64,000 bases of DNA from Oscillospiraceae bacterium (GCA_017398625.1 JAFQFP010000013.1:1-64000), one strand, 5' to 3'. Shown: positions 24,520-33,871, counted from the first letter of the stretch. Numbers and translations are program-made. Notes: generated from the sequence alone by a model not told the origin.

Positions 24520-25386
24520 ATGATTTGGATTTCCGATGAATGGAAGGATTATGAGGTGCTGGATACCTCTGACGGAGAGCGCTTGGAGCGCTGGGGTAAG
24601 CATATTTTGGTGCGCCCCGATCCGCAGGTGATCTGGTCCACGCCCCATGTTCATCCGGCATGGAAGCATTATGATGCCCGCTATGTCCGCTCCAATACCG
24701 GCGGCGGACATTGGACGGAGCACAAGCTTCCGGAGCGCTGGCAGATCCGCTATAAGGATTATCTGACATTTAATGTCAAGCCCATGAATTTTAAGCATAC
24801 CGGTGTTTTTCCGGAACAGGCTGCCAACTGGGATTTTATCCGGGATAAGGTGGCATCCGCAGGTCGGCCTGTTCGGGTGCTCAATCTGTTTGCCTATTCC
24901 GGCGGGGCTACGCTGGCAGCGGCGGCAGGAGGCGCAGAGGTATACCATGTGGATGCCTCAAAGGGCATGGTTGCGTGGGCAAAGGAAAATGCTGCTGCTT
25001 CCGGTCTGTCCGACCGCCCCATTCATTGGATCGTGGACGATTGCGGTAAGTTTATCCAGCGGGAGATCCGCCGTGGGCGTCGCTATGATGGTATCATCAT
25101 GGATCCGCCCAGCTACGGCAGAGGCCCCAGCGGTGAGATCTGGAAAATGGAGACCAGCTTCTATCCCTTCCTACTGGAGGTGGGCAAGCTGCTCACCGAC
25201 GATCCGCTGTTTGTGATCATCAATTCCTATACCACTGGCTTGGCACCCTCCGCGGTGGGCTATGCCGCGGACAGTGTTTTTGCTTCCGTGCATGGCGGAA
25301 AAACAGCGGTAGGGGAACTGGGACTGACGGTGAAGTCTACGGGCTTCATGCTGCCCTGCGGCGCTGCCGGACGGTGGACGCCTTGA
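24520..25386 (+). CDS. Class I SAM-dependent methyltransferase (RlmI/RlmK-like)
   Basis: 288 residues from ATG 24520, preceded by GAGGAGAG; an in-frame ATG at 24499 would overlap the PBP gene. The Rossmann core has VLNLFAYSGGATLAAAAGGAEVYHVDASKG (motif I, the acidic residue after it) and the catalytic-type motif IIMDPPSYGRG. This DPPS(Y/F) pattern is that of 23S rRNA or related RNA methyltransferases that lack the usual PUA domain. The target base is unknown. Confidence 0.85.
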   Translation: MIWISDEWKDYEVLDTSDGERLERWGKHILVRPDPQVIWSTPHVHPAWKHYDARYVRSNTGGGHWTEHKLPERWQIRYKDYLTFNVKPMNFKHTGVFPEQAANWDFIRDKVASAGRPVRVLNLFAYSGGATLAAAAGGAEVYHVDASKGMVAWAKENAAASGLSDRPIHWIVDDCGKFIQREIRRGRRYDGIIMDPPSYGRGPSGEIWKMETSFYPFLLEVGKLLTDDPLFVIINSYTTGLAPSAVGYAADSVFASVHGGKTAVGELGLTVKSTGFMLPCGAAGRWTP

Positions 25387-25417
25387 GGCGTAGAAAAAAA
25401 GCAGGAGGAATCCTTTC

Positions 25418-26263
25418 TTGGAAGCAATGAGAGTTGAGCATTTGTCCTACAGCTATCCGGGTGTGGACGATACCCCCGGTGTAAGTGTGTTTGAGGATCT
25501 GAGCCTAACGGTGGAGCAGGGAAGCTTTGTGGCGGTACTGGGAGGTAATGGTTGTGGAAAATCCACCCTTGCCAAGCAATTCAATGCTATTCTGCTGCCC
25601 TGCGGCGGCAAGGTATATGTCTGCGGCATGGATACCGCCGATGAAGAGAAGCTGATCTCCATTCGACGCAGCGTAGGCATGGTGTTTCAGAATCCCGACA
25701 ATCAGATCGTCGCCAATGTGGTGGAGGAGGATGTGGCATTTGGCCCGGAAAATCTGGGTATCGCCAGTCCTGCCATCCGCAGCCGGGTGGATCAGGCGCT
25801 GAAGCAGGTGGGAATGTACGAATACCGGGAGCATGCTCCCCATCTTTTGTCCGGTGGACAGAAGCAGCGGGTCGCTATTGCTGGTGTGATCGCTATGGCA
25901 CCCAAATGCATCGTATTTGACGAACCCACTGCCATGCTGGATCCCCAAGGGCGGCGTGAGGTCCTACAGACGATCCACACTTTGAATCGGGAAAAAGGGA
26001 TCACCGTGGTGCTGATCACCCATCATATGGAGGAAGCGGCACAGGCGCAGCGTGTAGTTGTTTTGCACAAGGGAAATATTGCAGCAGACGGTACTCCGGC
26101 GCAGGTGTTTTCGCAGGTTGCGTTGCTGCATGAGATCGGTCTGGCGGCACCGGAGACGGTGGAGCTTTGTTATGCGCTGAATGAGGCGGGCTTTGCGCTG
26201 CCTTTGGATCGATTGGATTCGGAAGAATGTGGGCAGGCACTTTATGATTGGGTAAAGGCCTGA
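25418..26263 (+). CDS. ecfA1: ECF transporter ATP-binding protein EcfA1
   Basis: 281 residues. The best start is TTG 25418, nine bases after AGGAGG (25403-25408); the next ATG (25427) is 18 bases from it. Walker A GGNGCGKST, signature LLSGGQKQRVAIAG and Walker B CIVFDEPTAMLDP are present, plus the H-loop LITHHMEEA. EcfA1 pairs with EcfA2 and EcfT to power uptake of vitamins and metals via interchangeable S-components, none of which is in this window. Confidence 0.95.
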   Translation: MEAMRVEHLSYSYPGVDDTPGVSVFEDLSLTVEQGSFVAVLGGNGCGKSTLAKQFNAILLPCGGKVYVCGMDTADEEKLISIRRSVGMVFQNPDNQIVANVVEEDVAFGPENLGIASPAIRSRVDQALKQVGMYEYREHAPHLLSGGQKQRVAIAGVIAMAPKCIVFDEPTAMLDPQGRREVLQTIHTLNREKGITVVLITHHMEEAAQAQRVVVLHKGNIAADGTPAQVFSQVALLHEIGLAAPETVELCYALNEAGFALPLDRLDSEECGQALYDWVKA

Positions 26264-26281
26264 CCTTAGGAGGAAGCTAAT

Positions 26282-27145
26282 TTGACACCTGTATTAGAGG
26301 TAAAGAATCTGTGTCATGTTTACAGCGTTGGTACGCCCTTTGAGCATACCGCGCTGAGTGATGTGTCTTTTTGTGCTCATCGGGGAGAATATATTGGAGT
26401 GATCGGGCATACCGGCTCCGGTAAGTCTACCCTAATGCAGCATTTGAACGGGCTGTTGAAGCCTACCTCCGGCGAAGTGCTGCTGGACGGTAAAAGTATA
26501 TGGGCAGACAAGGCATCCACCCGGCAGGCACGGTTTCGGGTGGGGCTGGTGTTCCAGTATCCGGAGTACCAGCTTTTTGAAGAAACGGTCTATAAGGATA
26601 TCGCCTTTGGACCCGGTAATATGGGGCTTTCCAAGGAAGAGATCGACCGCCGGGTACGGGAAGCGGCAGGCTTTGTTGGTCTGAGCGAGTCGCTGCTGGA
26701 GGTATCTCCTTTTGACCTGTCAGGCGGACAGAAGCGGCGCGTTGCCATTGCCGGCGTTATCGCTATGGAGCCGGAGATATTGATCCTTGACGAACCTACG
26801 GCGGGTCTGGATCCCTCCGGCAGAGAGGATATCCTTTCCAACATCGATGCTTACCGGCAGGCGAAAAACGCCACCATTATGATGGTCAGCCATTCCATGA
26901 ACGATGTGGCGAAGATGGCAGACCGTTTGCTGGTGATGCGTGATTCCCTGCTGGCAATGGACGGTACTCCCGAGGAAGTGTTCCGCCGTGCCTCTGAGCT
27001 GGTGGAAATGGGTCTGGACATTCCCGAGGTCACCCGTGTATTTTTGAAGCTGCGCAGCCTTGGGCTGGATGTTCCTATGGTATACACCAAGGAGCAGGCT
27101 GTGAAGACGCTTACGGCGCTGAAGGGAGGTGTCCCGAATGCTTAA
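26282..27145 (+). CDS. ecfA2: ECF transporter ATP-binding protein EcfA2
   Basis: 287 residues from TTG 26282 (AGGAGGA upstream). It has Walker A GHTGSGKST, the Q-loop segment VGLVFQYPEYQLFEETVYKDIAFGP (longer family signature), LSGGQKRRVAIAG and Walker B ILDEPTAGLDP. The 18-base gap from ecfA1 and an 8-base overlap with ecfT show one operon. The C-terminus (PEVTRVFLKLRSLGLDVP) is typical of EcfA2. Confidence 0.95.
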   Translation: MTPVLEVKNLCHVYSVGTPFEHTALSDVSFCAHRGEYIGVIGHTGSGKSTLMQHLNGLLKPTSGEVLLDGKSIWADKASTRQARFRVGLVFQYPEYQLFEETVYKDIAFGPGNMGLSKEEIDRRVREAAGFVGLSESLLEVSPFDLSGGQKRRVAIAGVIAMEPEILILDEPTAGLDPSGREDILSNIDAYRQAKNATIMMVSHSMNDVAKMADRLLVMRDSLLAMDGTPEEVFRRASELVEMGLDIPEVTRVFLKLRSLGLDVPMVYTKEQAVKTLTALKGGVPNA

Positions 27146-27944
27146 GGACATCACTCTTGGTCAGTATTTCCCGGGAAAATCTCCGGTGCATCAGTTGGAT
27201 CCCAGAACCAAGCTGATCGTACTGGTTGGTTATATCGTGGCGCTGTTTGTGGCGAAAAGCTGGGCGTCCTATGCCCTTTGCTTCGGCTTTTTGGCTGTCT
27301 CCATAGCCATTTCTACCATTCCCGTCAAGTCTATCGTCCGGGGCATGAAGCCGCTGGTGCTGATTTTGGTGTTTACCGGCGTACTGAACCTGTTTTTTAC
27401 CGGCGGTGAGACGGTTTTGGTGCATTTTTGGATCATTACCATCACTTTGGAGGGCGTAGTTCGCGCTGTATTTATGGTGGTTCGTATTCTGATGCTGATT
27501 AGCGCCACTTTCCTGCTGACTTATACCACCTCGCCCATTTCCTTGACCGACGGGCTGGAATCTCTGCTGAGCCCTTTGAAGAAGCTCCATGTTCCCGTCC
27601 ATGAGCTGAGCATGATGATGTGCATCGCTCTGCGCTTTATCCCCACACTGATCGAGGAGACGGATAAGATCATGTCCGCCCAAAAGGCAAGGGGTGCGGA
27701 TTTTGAGACAGGGAAGCTGATGGATCGGGTCAAGGCACTGATCCCCATTTTGGTGCCTCTGTTTATCAGCGCCTTCCGCCGTGCCGATGAGCTGGCAACG
27801 GCAATGGAGTGCCGCTGCTATCAGGGCGGCGAGGGCAGAACGAAGATGAAGCTGCTGCGCTATAAGCGCTGGGATATGTATGCCTTTGCTGCCGGTGCGC
27901 TGCTGGTGGCAGCGGTGATCACGCTGGCGAGCTTCGGGCTGTGA
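27138..27944 (+). CDS. ecfT: ECF transporter transmembrane protein EcfT
   Basis: 268 residues from ATG 27138 (GGGAGG eight bases upstream, inside ecfA2); GTG 27129 is less suited. About five to six helices start at residue 20 (RTKLIVLVGYIVALF). The coupling helices carry the two Ala-Arg-Gly-type motifs, seen as SAQKARGADFETG and AMECRCYQGGEGR, that contact EcfA1/A2. Conserved order in Clostridia. Confidence 0.95.
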   Translation: MLKDITLGQYFPGKSPVHQLDPRTKLIVLVGYIVALFVAKSWASYALCFGFLAVSIAISTIPVKSIVRGMKPLVLILVFTGVLNLFFTGGETVLVHFWIITITLEGVVRAVFMVVRILMLISATFLLTYTTSPISLTDGLESLLSPLKKLHVPVHELSMMMCIALRFIPTLIEETDKIMSAQKARGADFETGKLMDRVKALIPILVPLFISAFRRADELATAMECRCYQGGEGRTKMKLLRYKRWDMYAFAAGALLVAAVITLASFGL

Positions 27945-27951
27945 GGTATTT

Positions 27952-28740
27952 ATGCGCAATATTGCTTTGTTTCTAACCTATGAGGGCACAGCTTATCACG
28001 GCTGGCAGATGCAGAAAAATCTTGCCACCGTGCAGCAAACGCTGGAAAAGGCGGTGACAATGGTGACCGGACAGCCGACCCATGTCACCGGCTGCGGACG
28101 CACAGACGCAGGCGTTCACGCTAAGTGCTATGTGGCGAATTTCCGTACAGGATCCACCATTCCCGCCGAGCGCTTGCCCTATGCCCTTAATACCCACCTC
28201 CCGGCGGACATCGTGGTGACCAAGGCATTTGATGTCCATGAGGATTTCAATGCCATTGGCGCCTGCGCCCGGAAGGAGTATACTTATCTGATCTATAATT
28301 CCCGGGTGCGGGATCCCTTCTATGTGAACCGGGCTTGGTTCTATCCCAAGCACCTGGATGAAGCGGTGATGCAGGCGGCGGCGGATCAGTTTGTGGGCAC
28401 CCATGATTTTGCCGCCGTACGAAGTGTGGGTACCGATGTAAAGTCCACTGTCCGTACCGTATACTATTACCGTGTGGAGCGGAAGGGAGACCTGATCTAC
28501 CTGCGGGTCTGTGCCAACGGCTTTTTGTATAATATGGCGCGGGCAATGGCAGGTACGGTGGTCTATGCCGCCGAGGGCAAGATCGCCCCATCGGATATCG
28601 GGAAGATCTTGGAGTCCGGCAACCGCACAGCCGCAGGGCCTACGGTGCCGCCCGGCGGTCTTTATATGTCCCATCTTTGGTATGACGACGGCGTAGAGCT
28701 GTTCGAATGTCCGGCAGAGGGCGTTTCCGTTACGATTTAA
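27952..28740 (+). CDS. truA: tRNA pseudouridine(38-40) synthase TruA
   Basis: 262 residues. ALFLTYEGTAYHGWQMQKN is the conserved start and CGRTDAGVHAKCYVANF holds the catalytic Asp; GNRTAAGPTVPPGGLYM near the end is also diagnostic. TruA modifies uridines in the anticodon stem. The start ATG is 7 bases after ecfT, so it belongs to the ecf operon as in many Bacillota. Confidence 0.97.
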   Translation: MRNIALFLTYEGTAYHGWQMQKNLATVQQTLEKAVTMVTGQPTHVTGCGRTDAGVHAKCYVANFRTGSTIPAERLPYALNTHLPADIVVTKAFDVHEDFNAIGACARKEYTYLIYNSRVRDPFYVNRAWFYPKHLDEAVMQAAADQFVGTHDFAAVRSVGTDVKSTVRTVYYYRVERKGDLIYLRVCANGFLYNMARAMAGTVVYAAEGKIAPSDIGKILESGNRTAAGPTVPPGGLYMSHLWYDDGVELFECPAEGVSVTI

Positions 28741-28764
28741 TCCCCAGCAAAGGAGTGATATACT

Positions 28765-31050
28765 ATGCAGCCTAAGATGTGTAGTAAATGCAAGAAGAAT
28801 ATCGCCGTGGTCTTTGTGACAAAGATGGAAAACAGCGTTACTATGAATGAGGGCTACTGCCTTAAGTGCGCCCGGAGTTTGGGTATTCCCCAAATTGATG
28901 CCGCCGTCAAGCAGATGGGCATTTCCGAGGAGGATCTGGATGTTCTCAGTGATGAAATGAGCAGTATGTTCGGTCAGCGGGATGACGAGGATGAGGACGA
29001 GGAGCTGGACAGCCGTACCGCCACCTTTCCGCTGTTGAACCAGCTTTTCGGGTCTTCCGGCAGCAATATGCCGGCGCAGCCGGAGCGTCCTGCTCAGAAG
29101 AAGGAGCAGGCCGAGGAATCCGGTAAGAAAAAGTCGAAAAAGCATAAATTTCTGGATAGCTACTGCATGGATCTCACCGGCAGAGCCCGGCAGGGAAAGC
29201 TGGATAAGGTCATCGGCAGAGATGTAGAAACCGAGCGGGTCATTCAGATCCTTAACCGACGGCAGAAGAACAATCCATGCCTTATCGGCGAGCCCGGTGT
29301 TGGCAAGACCGCCATTGCGGAGGGACTTGCCCAACGGATCGCGGCAGGGGATGTGCCCTATAAGCTGCGGGACAAGGAAGTATTCCTGCTGGACCTGACT
29401 GCGCTTGTGGCAGGCACCCAGTTCCGCGGTCAGTTTGAAAGCCGTATGAAGAGCCTGATCGGCGAGATCAAGGAATGCGGCAACATCATTCTGGTAATCG
29501 ACGAGGTCCACAATCTGGTGGGCGCGGGAGATGCGGAGGGCTCTATGAATGCCGCCAACATCTTGAAGCCTGCGCTGTCCAGAGGTGAGATCCAAGTAAT
29601 TGGCGCAACTACCTTCAATGAATACCGCAAGTATATCGAGAAGGACGCGGCTTTGGAGCGGCGCTTCCAGCCTGTGAATGTATCCGAGCCCACCATCGAG
29701 GAAGCCTGCCAGATCATGCAGGGCATCGCGAAAAGCTACTCCGATTTCCATGGCGTGTCCATCTCCCCCGAGATCGCGCGCCAGTGCGTGATCCTGTCCG
29801 AGCGGTATATAACCGACCGTTTCCTGCCGGACAAAGCCATCGACCTGTTGGATGAAGCCTGCTCCGATGTGAATCTGCGGTGCAAGGAGATATCCCAGCT
29901 TGCGGAGCTTCGCAAGGAGCGGGACGATTATGAGCTGGAGCTTCGTATGCTCAACGAGGATACGGAAAACCAGAATTACGAGCGGCTTGCCAAGATCCGC
30001 AGCCGTCTGTGTCAGATCGCCGCACGGATCGAGGAGCTGGAGCAGGTGCCGCCTCCTGCTGTGACCATGGAGAACCTTGCGCGGATCATCGAGCTGTGGA
30101 CGAAGATCCCTGCCTCCAAGATCAAAGCGCAGGAATATATGCAGATCAAGGGTTTGGCAGACCGGCTTAAGGAGCATATCGTGGGACAGGATGAAGCGGT
30201 AGAGGCAGTGGCAAGAGCCATTCGCCGCAACCGTGTGGGTATCAGCCCCAAGCGACGCCCGGTATCCTTCATCTTTGTAGGTCCAACCGGCGTGGGCAAG
30301 ACGGAGCTTGTGAAGTGCCTTGCCAATGATCTGTTCGACAGCGTGGATTCTTTGATCCGGCTGGATATGTCGGAATATATGGAAAAGCACACCGTCTCCA
30401 AGCTCATCGGTTCGCCTCCCGGCTATGTAGGCTATGACGAGGCTGGGCAGCTTACGGAGAAGATCCGCCGTAAGCCCTACAGTGTGGTGCTGTTTGATGA
30501 GATCGAAAAGGCACACCCGGATGTGCTGAATGTGCTTTTACAGGTGCTGGATGACGGACGGATCACCGATGCCCAAGGCAGAGTGGTGAATTTTGAAAAT
30601 GCTATCATTGTTATGACCTCCAACGCCGGCTCTGAGGGCAGCGTGGGCGGTCTGGGCTTTGGCAGAACTGCCAATGAGCAGACCAAGGAAAAGACCATGA
30701 AAGCACTTCGCGGCTTCCTGCGTCCGGAGTTTTTGAACCGTGTGGACGAGATCATCACCTTCAACCATCTGACACAGGAGAATTTCCTTGGCATTGCCGA
30801 TATCATGCTGGCAGAGCTGAAGGAAAGTCTGGGTGCCAGAGGGCTGTCCCTTACATGGGATGCTGCCCTGCGGGAGTATCTGGTGGAAAAGGCGTACTCT
30901 GTCACCTATGGCGCGCGGAATTTGCGCCGCACCATCCAGCGGGATCTTGAGGATCCCATTAGCGAAAAGATCATCGATTCCTTTGAATGCCCCATTTCCT
31001 CCATCCACATCACTGTGGACAACGGTGAGGTGCTTATAAGATCGGCGTAA
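28765..31050 (+). CDS. ClpE-like AAA+ unfoldase with N-terminal zinc finger
   Basis: 761 residues. Cys6, Cys9, Cys32 and Cys35 (CSKC and CLKC) form an N-terminal zinc finger in place of the usual Clp N-domain, as in ClpE/McsA-type proteins. An acidic linker ([10 protein letters not shown]) follows. The first AAA domain has [15 protein letters not shown] (about residue 173); the second has [16 protein letters not shown] (about residue 504), with a GYVGYDEAG pore-loop region. A short middle coiled coil is present (about 375-425), and GGLGFG in the second domain is the loop that docks ClpP. It hands damaged proteins to ClpP; clpP is not in the window. CtsR and McsA/McsB neighbours are also absent. 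Confidence 0.9.
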   Translation: MQPKMCSKCKKNIAVVFVTKMENSVTMNEGYCLKCARSLGIPQIDAAVKQMGISEEDLDVLSDEMSSMFGQRDDEDEDEELDSRTATFPLLNQLFGSSGSNMPAQPERPAQKKEQAEESGKKKSKKHKFLDSYCMDLTGRARQGKLDKVIGRDVETERVIQILNRRQKNNPCLIGEPGVGKTAIAEGLAQRIAAGDVPYKLRDKEVFLLDLTALVAGTQFRGQFESRMKSLIGEIKECGNIILVIDEVHNLVGAGDAEGSMNAANILKPALSRGEIQVIGATTFNEYRKYIEKDAALERRFQPVNVSEPTIEEACQIMQGIAKSYSDFHGVSISPEIARQCVILSERYITDRFLPDKAIDLLDEACSDVNLRCKEISQLAELRKERDDYELELRMLNEDTENQNYERLAKIRSRLCQIAARIEELEQVPPPAVTMENLARIIELWTKIPASKIKAQEYMQIKGLADRLKEHIVGQDEAVEAVARAIRRNRVGISPKRRPVSFIFVGPTGVGKTELVKCLANDLFDSVDSLIRLDMSEYMEKHTVSKLIGSPPGYVGYDEAGQLTEKIRRKPYSVVLFDEIEKAHPDVLNVLLQVLDDGRITDAQGRVVNFENAIIVMTSNAGSEGSVGGLGFGRTANEQTKEKTMKALRGFLRPEFLNRVDEIITFNHLTQENFLGIADIMLAELKESLGARGLSLTWDAALREYLVEKAYSVTYGARNLRRTIQRDLEDPISEKIIDSFECPISSIHITVDNGEVLIRSA

Positions 31051-31068
31051 GGCCTTTCTGTCATAAAT

Positions 31069-31111
31069 AGCCCGTCCGAACACCTGTAAAGGCAGTGCGG
31101 ACGGGCTTTTT
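31069..31111 (+). terminator. Terminator after the ClpE-like gene
   Basis: AGCCCGTCCG (31069-31078) pairs with CGGACGGGCT (31098-31107) across a 19-base loop, then TTTTT. Confidence 0.85.
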
Positions 31112-31121
31112 CTGTAGTAGA

Positions 31122-31298
31122 TCACATATCCAGCTTTTGGGAGATACGGTCGCTCATTTTCCATGCGGCGTGTTCTACCTTGTCCGCGGTCTCTGCTGCC
31201 AGCTTGCGGGCAGGGTTGTTTTTGGGCATCATCATAATGGCAACAGCGCCCGCCGCCGCACCGATTCCCAAGGTGATCGCTAAGCCTTTTGCTTTCAT
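31122..31298 (-). CDS. Small protein with N-terminal membrane segment
   Basis: 58 residues (stop at 31122-31124), below common length cut-offs. It begins MKAKGLAITLGIGAAAGAV, a short Gly/Ala-rich hydrophobic helix, followed by MMMPKNNPARKLAAETADKV and a charged amphipathic tail ending SDRISQKLDM. The start ATG at 31298 lies nine bases after AGGAG. A reading frame shifted by one base from the same site (start 31302) gives a low-quality His/Cys-rich protein and was rejected. It resembles small YtxH-like stress proteins only in layout; no function assigned. Confidence 0.7.
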   Translation of the reverse strand: MKAKGLAITLGIGAAAGAVAIMMMPKNNPARKLAAETADKVEHAAWKMSDRISQKLDM

Positions 31299-31386
31299 CC
31301 ATACTCACTCCTTTCGGTATTAGCTTTCCCCAAAGAAAAAAATTCACTTCTGGAAAGGTTTTCTCCTTTTCTTGTGGAAAAATATG

Positions 31387-31395
31387 TGCTATAAT
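31387..31395 (+). promoter_or_regulatory. Extended -10 promoter of the PyrF-like gene
   Basis: TGC-TATAAT (31387-31395) 29 bases before the start codon; the -35 region is only T-rich. Confidence 0.7.
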
Positions 31396-31424
31396 AAGGA
31401 AAAATAAGGAAATGGGGTAATGCT

Positions 31425-32291
31425 ATGTCCGTGGATATTTTGCAGGAAAAGATCCGTAAGCTGAAAAATCCCTCTGTTGTGGATTTTACGCTGTCGAAGC
31501 AGTGGCTGCCGCCGCAGGTGATGGAAGGGTCCGGCAGCCTGTGTGACGCATGGCTGGGCTATTGCAAGGACATGCTGCAGGCGCTGAAGGGTACTGTGCC
31601 TGCTGTGCGCTTTGGCTTTGCCAGCTTTTCTTTGCTGGGTGCTGCAGGTATCGATGCGCTGGAGCAGCTGCTCAGCCGTGCAAGAGAACTGGGCTATTAC
31701 ATACTGCTGGATATGCCGGAGCTGCTGAGCCCCGTAGCGGCAAAAACCGCAGCGGAGGAGCTTGCACCTTGGGCGTATGACGGTGTGGTGGTCAGCCCCT
31801 ACTTGGGCAGCGATGTGCTGCGTCCCTTTGTTTCCCTTTGCAAGGAGCAGAATAAGGCACTTTTTGTGGTGGTACGCACCTCCAATAAATCCGCCATGGA
31901 GCTGCAGGATCTTATGACCGGCTCCCGGCTTGTACACAGCGCGGTTACGGATATCGTAAACCGCCACGGAGAGACGATGGTGGGTAAAAGCGGCTATTCG
32001 CAAGTGGCTGTGGTGGCAGGCGCCGGTGCGCCCAATTCCTTAAAGAGCCTTCGCAGTAAATACACCCGTATTTTCCTGCTGCTGGACGGTTACGACTATC
32101 CCAGCGGCAATGCCAAAAACTGCAGCTACGCCTTTGACCGTCTGGGTCACGGTGCTGCTGCCTGCGCCTGCGGTTCGATTTTGGGCGCATGGCAGGAGGA
32201 AGGGGAGAGCAGTGAGGACTATACCGGTGCTGCTTTGCGGGCAGCGGAGCGTATGAAGAAGAATCTTACCCGCTATATTACTGTTTTGTAA
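31425..32291 (+). CDS. Orotidine-5'-phosphate decarboxylase-like protein lacking the catalytic motif
   Basis: 288 residues. The overall plan follows long-type PyrF (OMP decarboxylase): VVSPYLGSDVLRPFVSLCKEQ (residues about 122-142) matches the VNPYLG segment, FVVVRTSNKSAMELQDL matches the RTSN segment, and KSGYSQVAVVAGA and IFLLLDGYD match later strands. However, at residues 96-101 the protein reads DMPELL where active enzymes have D-x-K-R-G-D, so the catalytic Lys and second Asp are gone. It may be a paralogue with a non-enzymatic or different role. Monocistronic, with an extended -10 promoter and its own terminator. No other pyrimidine genes are near. Confidence 0.7.
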   Translation: MSVDILQEKIRKLKNPSVVDFTLSKQWLPPQVMEGSGSLCDAWLGYCKDMLQALKGTVPAVRFGFASFSLLGAAGIDALEQLLSRARELGYYILLDMPELLSPVAAKTAAEELAPWAYDGVVVSPYLGSDVLRPFVSLCKEQNKALFVVVRTSNKSAMELQDLMTGSRLVHSAVTDIVNRHGETMVGKSGYSQVAVVAGAGAPNSLKSLRSKYTRIFLLLDGYDYPSGNAKNCSYAFDRLGHGAAACACGSILGAWQEEGESSEDYTGAALRAAERMKKNLTRYITVL

Positions 32292-32304
32292 ATATAAACT
32301 AACT

Positions 32305-32332
32305 GGGGATCGATCCGCACGGCTCGATCCCC
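32305..32332. terminator. Terminator after the PyrF-like gene
   Basis: GGGGATCGA (32305-32313) with TCGATCCCC (32324-32332) and TTTGTTTT downstream. A second hairpin, CGGGGC-ATA-GCCCCG at about 32345-32359, lies behind the stop of the convergent lipoprotein gene. Confidence 0.8.
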
Positions 32333-32364
32333 TTTGTTTTATGTACGGGGCATAGCCCCGGTCG

Positions 32365-32730
32365 TTAGCCTGCCATACTGCCGGTGGTTCCGTTGGAACC
32401 GGAGCCACCGTTCTGACTGCCGGAGCTGCCGCCATTGGAACCGGAACCGCCGTTCTGGCTGCTGCCATTGGAACCGGAGCCACCGTTCTGGCTGCCGGAA
32501 CTACCATTGGCACCGGAGCTGCCGTTCTGGCTGCCGCCGGGGGTAGTGCCATTGGTGCTGGGCGTGGTTGCAGCCGTGCTGGGGGTGGTAGGTGCGGTGG
32601 TGGGGCGTGTGGTGGGCATTGTCAGCGTAGGTGCTGTGGTGGTGCTTTCCTGAGGAACATTTCTCCGGCAGCCCGCCAGGGTCAGCACGGTAAGGACAAG
32701 GCTCATTGCGATCAATGCGGTCTTTTTCAT
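32365..32730 (-). CDS. Low-complexity lipoprotein
   Basis: 121 residues. A lipoprotein signal peptide (MKKTALIAMSLVLTVLTLAGC, lipobox LAGC, Cys21) is followed by a Thr/Pro-rich stretch (about 29-62) and then a Gly/Ser/Asn/Gln-rich tail made of near-repeats such as NGGSGSNG. There is no globular domain; it may be an extracellular spacer or adhesin-like stalk. The repeat copies are also visible at DNA level (32395-32545), so length may vary between strains. Start ATG at 32730 with AGGAGG upstream. Confidence 0.8.
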   Translation of the reverse strand: MKKTALIAMSLVLTVLTLAGCRRNVPQESTTTAPTLTMPTTRPTTAPTTPSTAATTPSTNGTTPGGSQNGSSGANGSSGSQNGGSGSNGSSQNGGSGSNGGSSGSQNGGSGSNGTTGSMAG

Positions 32731-32887
32731 AGTAACCTCCTGTAATTCAATGTTACACCGATAGTATCTCCGCTTTGCCTATGTTTACACTGGTAAAAAT
32801 TTCTTAATTTTTCGCTTGTTTCTGAATAGGCAGCCCTTGGTCTGTCTAAAAAATTTGCCTGTAACAGAAATTTCATTGCTGTAATAA

Positions 32888-32916
32888 TTGCAATCGGAAA
32901 CAGGATATGCTATACT
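32888..32916 (+). promoter_or_regulatory. Promoter of murB
   Basis: TTGCAA (32888-32893), 17-base spacer ending TGC, TATACT (32911-32916). The murB start is 29 bases downstream. Confidence 0.85.
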
Positions 32917-32944
32917 GTACACAATCATACACCCGGAGGCGTTT

Positions 32945-33856
32945 ATGACGGAAATGACGGATTTTCAGAAGAAAATAACAGAAAATTTACCGGAAATTAC
33001 ACTGCGTTTACACGAACCTATGGCAAAGCATACCTCATTCCGGATCGGCGGGCCTGCGCATGTCATGGCGTTTCCCAAAAACGAGTCGGAGCTTGCCCAG
33101 ATCCTGCAAGTGTCCGATTTATTGGACATCGATTGGGTTATCTTAGGCGCAGGAACCAATGTGCTGGCACCGGATGAGGGGCTGGATCGCCTTGTGATCT
33201 GTTTGAAGGATTGCATGGACGGCATCGAACAGTTGGACGATACCACTATTCGGGTGGCTGCCGGTGTGACTATGACCCGTGCAGCGGTGTTTGCTGCCAA
33301 TTTGGGACTGTCCGGCATGGAGTTTGCCCACGGCATTCCCGGCACGGTGGGTGGCGGCGTTTATATGAACGCAGGCGCTTACGGCGGAGAGATAAAGGAT
33401 ATCTGCACTGCCGTTTCTGTGATGGATCGCAAGGGAAACATCCGTAGAGTATCCGGCGAACAGATGGGCTTTTCCTACCGCCATAGCATATTGGAGGAAA
33501 CAGGACAGATCGTTGTTGCCGCGGAATTTACCTTGGAAAAGGCAGATGCCGCTGCCGTGAAGGAGCGGATGCAGGAGCTTGCTGAAAAGCGCAGAGCTTC
33601 TCAGCCGCTGAATCTGCCCTCTGCCGGGTCTGCATTCAAGCGTCCTGCTGGGGGCTATGCCGCTGCGCTGATCGATCAAAACGGACTAAAGGGCTTTCAG
33701 GTCGGCGGCGCAGCCATATCGGAGAAGCACGCAGGCTTTGTGGTGAATTTGGGCGGTGCTTCCGCACAGGATGTAAAGACTCTGCTGACGCAGGTGTCTG
33801 ACCGGGTTTTTGAAAACACCGGGATTCGGCTGGAACCGGAAGTAAGAATTTGGTAA
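32945..33856 (+). CDS. murB: UDP-N-acetylenolpyruvoylglucosamine reductase
   Basis: 303 residues from ATG 32945 (GGAGGCG at 32935-32941). The FAD-binding core has HTSFRIGGPA, VILGAGTNVLA, and GIPGTVGGGVYMNAGAYGGE. The C-terminal part has NLPSAGSAFKRP with the Ser that protonates the substrate and an ISEKHAGFVVN segment: a type II MurB. It makes UDP-MurNAc for peptidoglycan. A longer reading frame starting at 32888 includes the promoter and is not used. Confidence 0.97.
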   Translation: MTEMTDFQKKITENLPEITLRLHEPMAKHTSFRIGGPAHVMAFPKNESELAQILQVSDLLDIDWVILGAGTNVLAPDEGLDRLVICLKDCMDGIEQLDDTTIRVAAGVTMTRAAVFAANLGLSGMEFAHGIPGTVGGGVYMNAGAYGGEIKDICTAVSVMDRKGNIRRVSGEQMGFSYRHSILEETGQIVVAAEFTLEKADAAAVKERMQELAEKRRASQPLNLPSAGSAFKRPAGGYAAALIDQNGLKGFQVGGAAISEKHAGFVVNLGGASAQDVKTLLTQVSDRVFENTGIRLEPEVRIW

Positions 33857-33871
33857 AAAGGAGCGAAGACT

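Noticed and set aside
27973..30516. 847-codon minus-strand open frame
   Set aside because: It runs antisense through truA and the ClpE-like gene, both of which have clear motifs.
32395..32545. CRISPR-like short repeats
   Set aside because: They are in-frame codon repeats of a Gly/Ser/Asn-rich lipoprotein without unique spacers.
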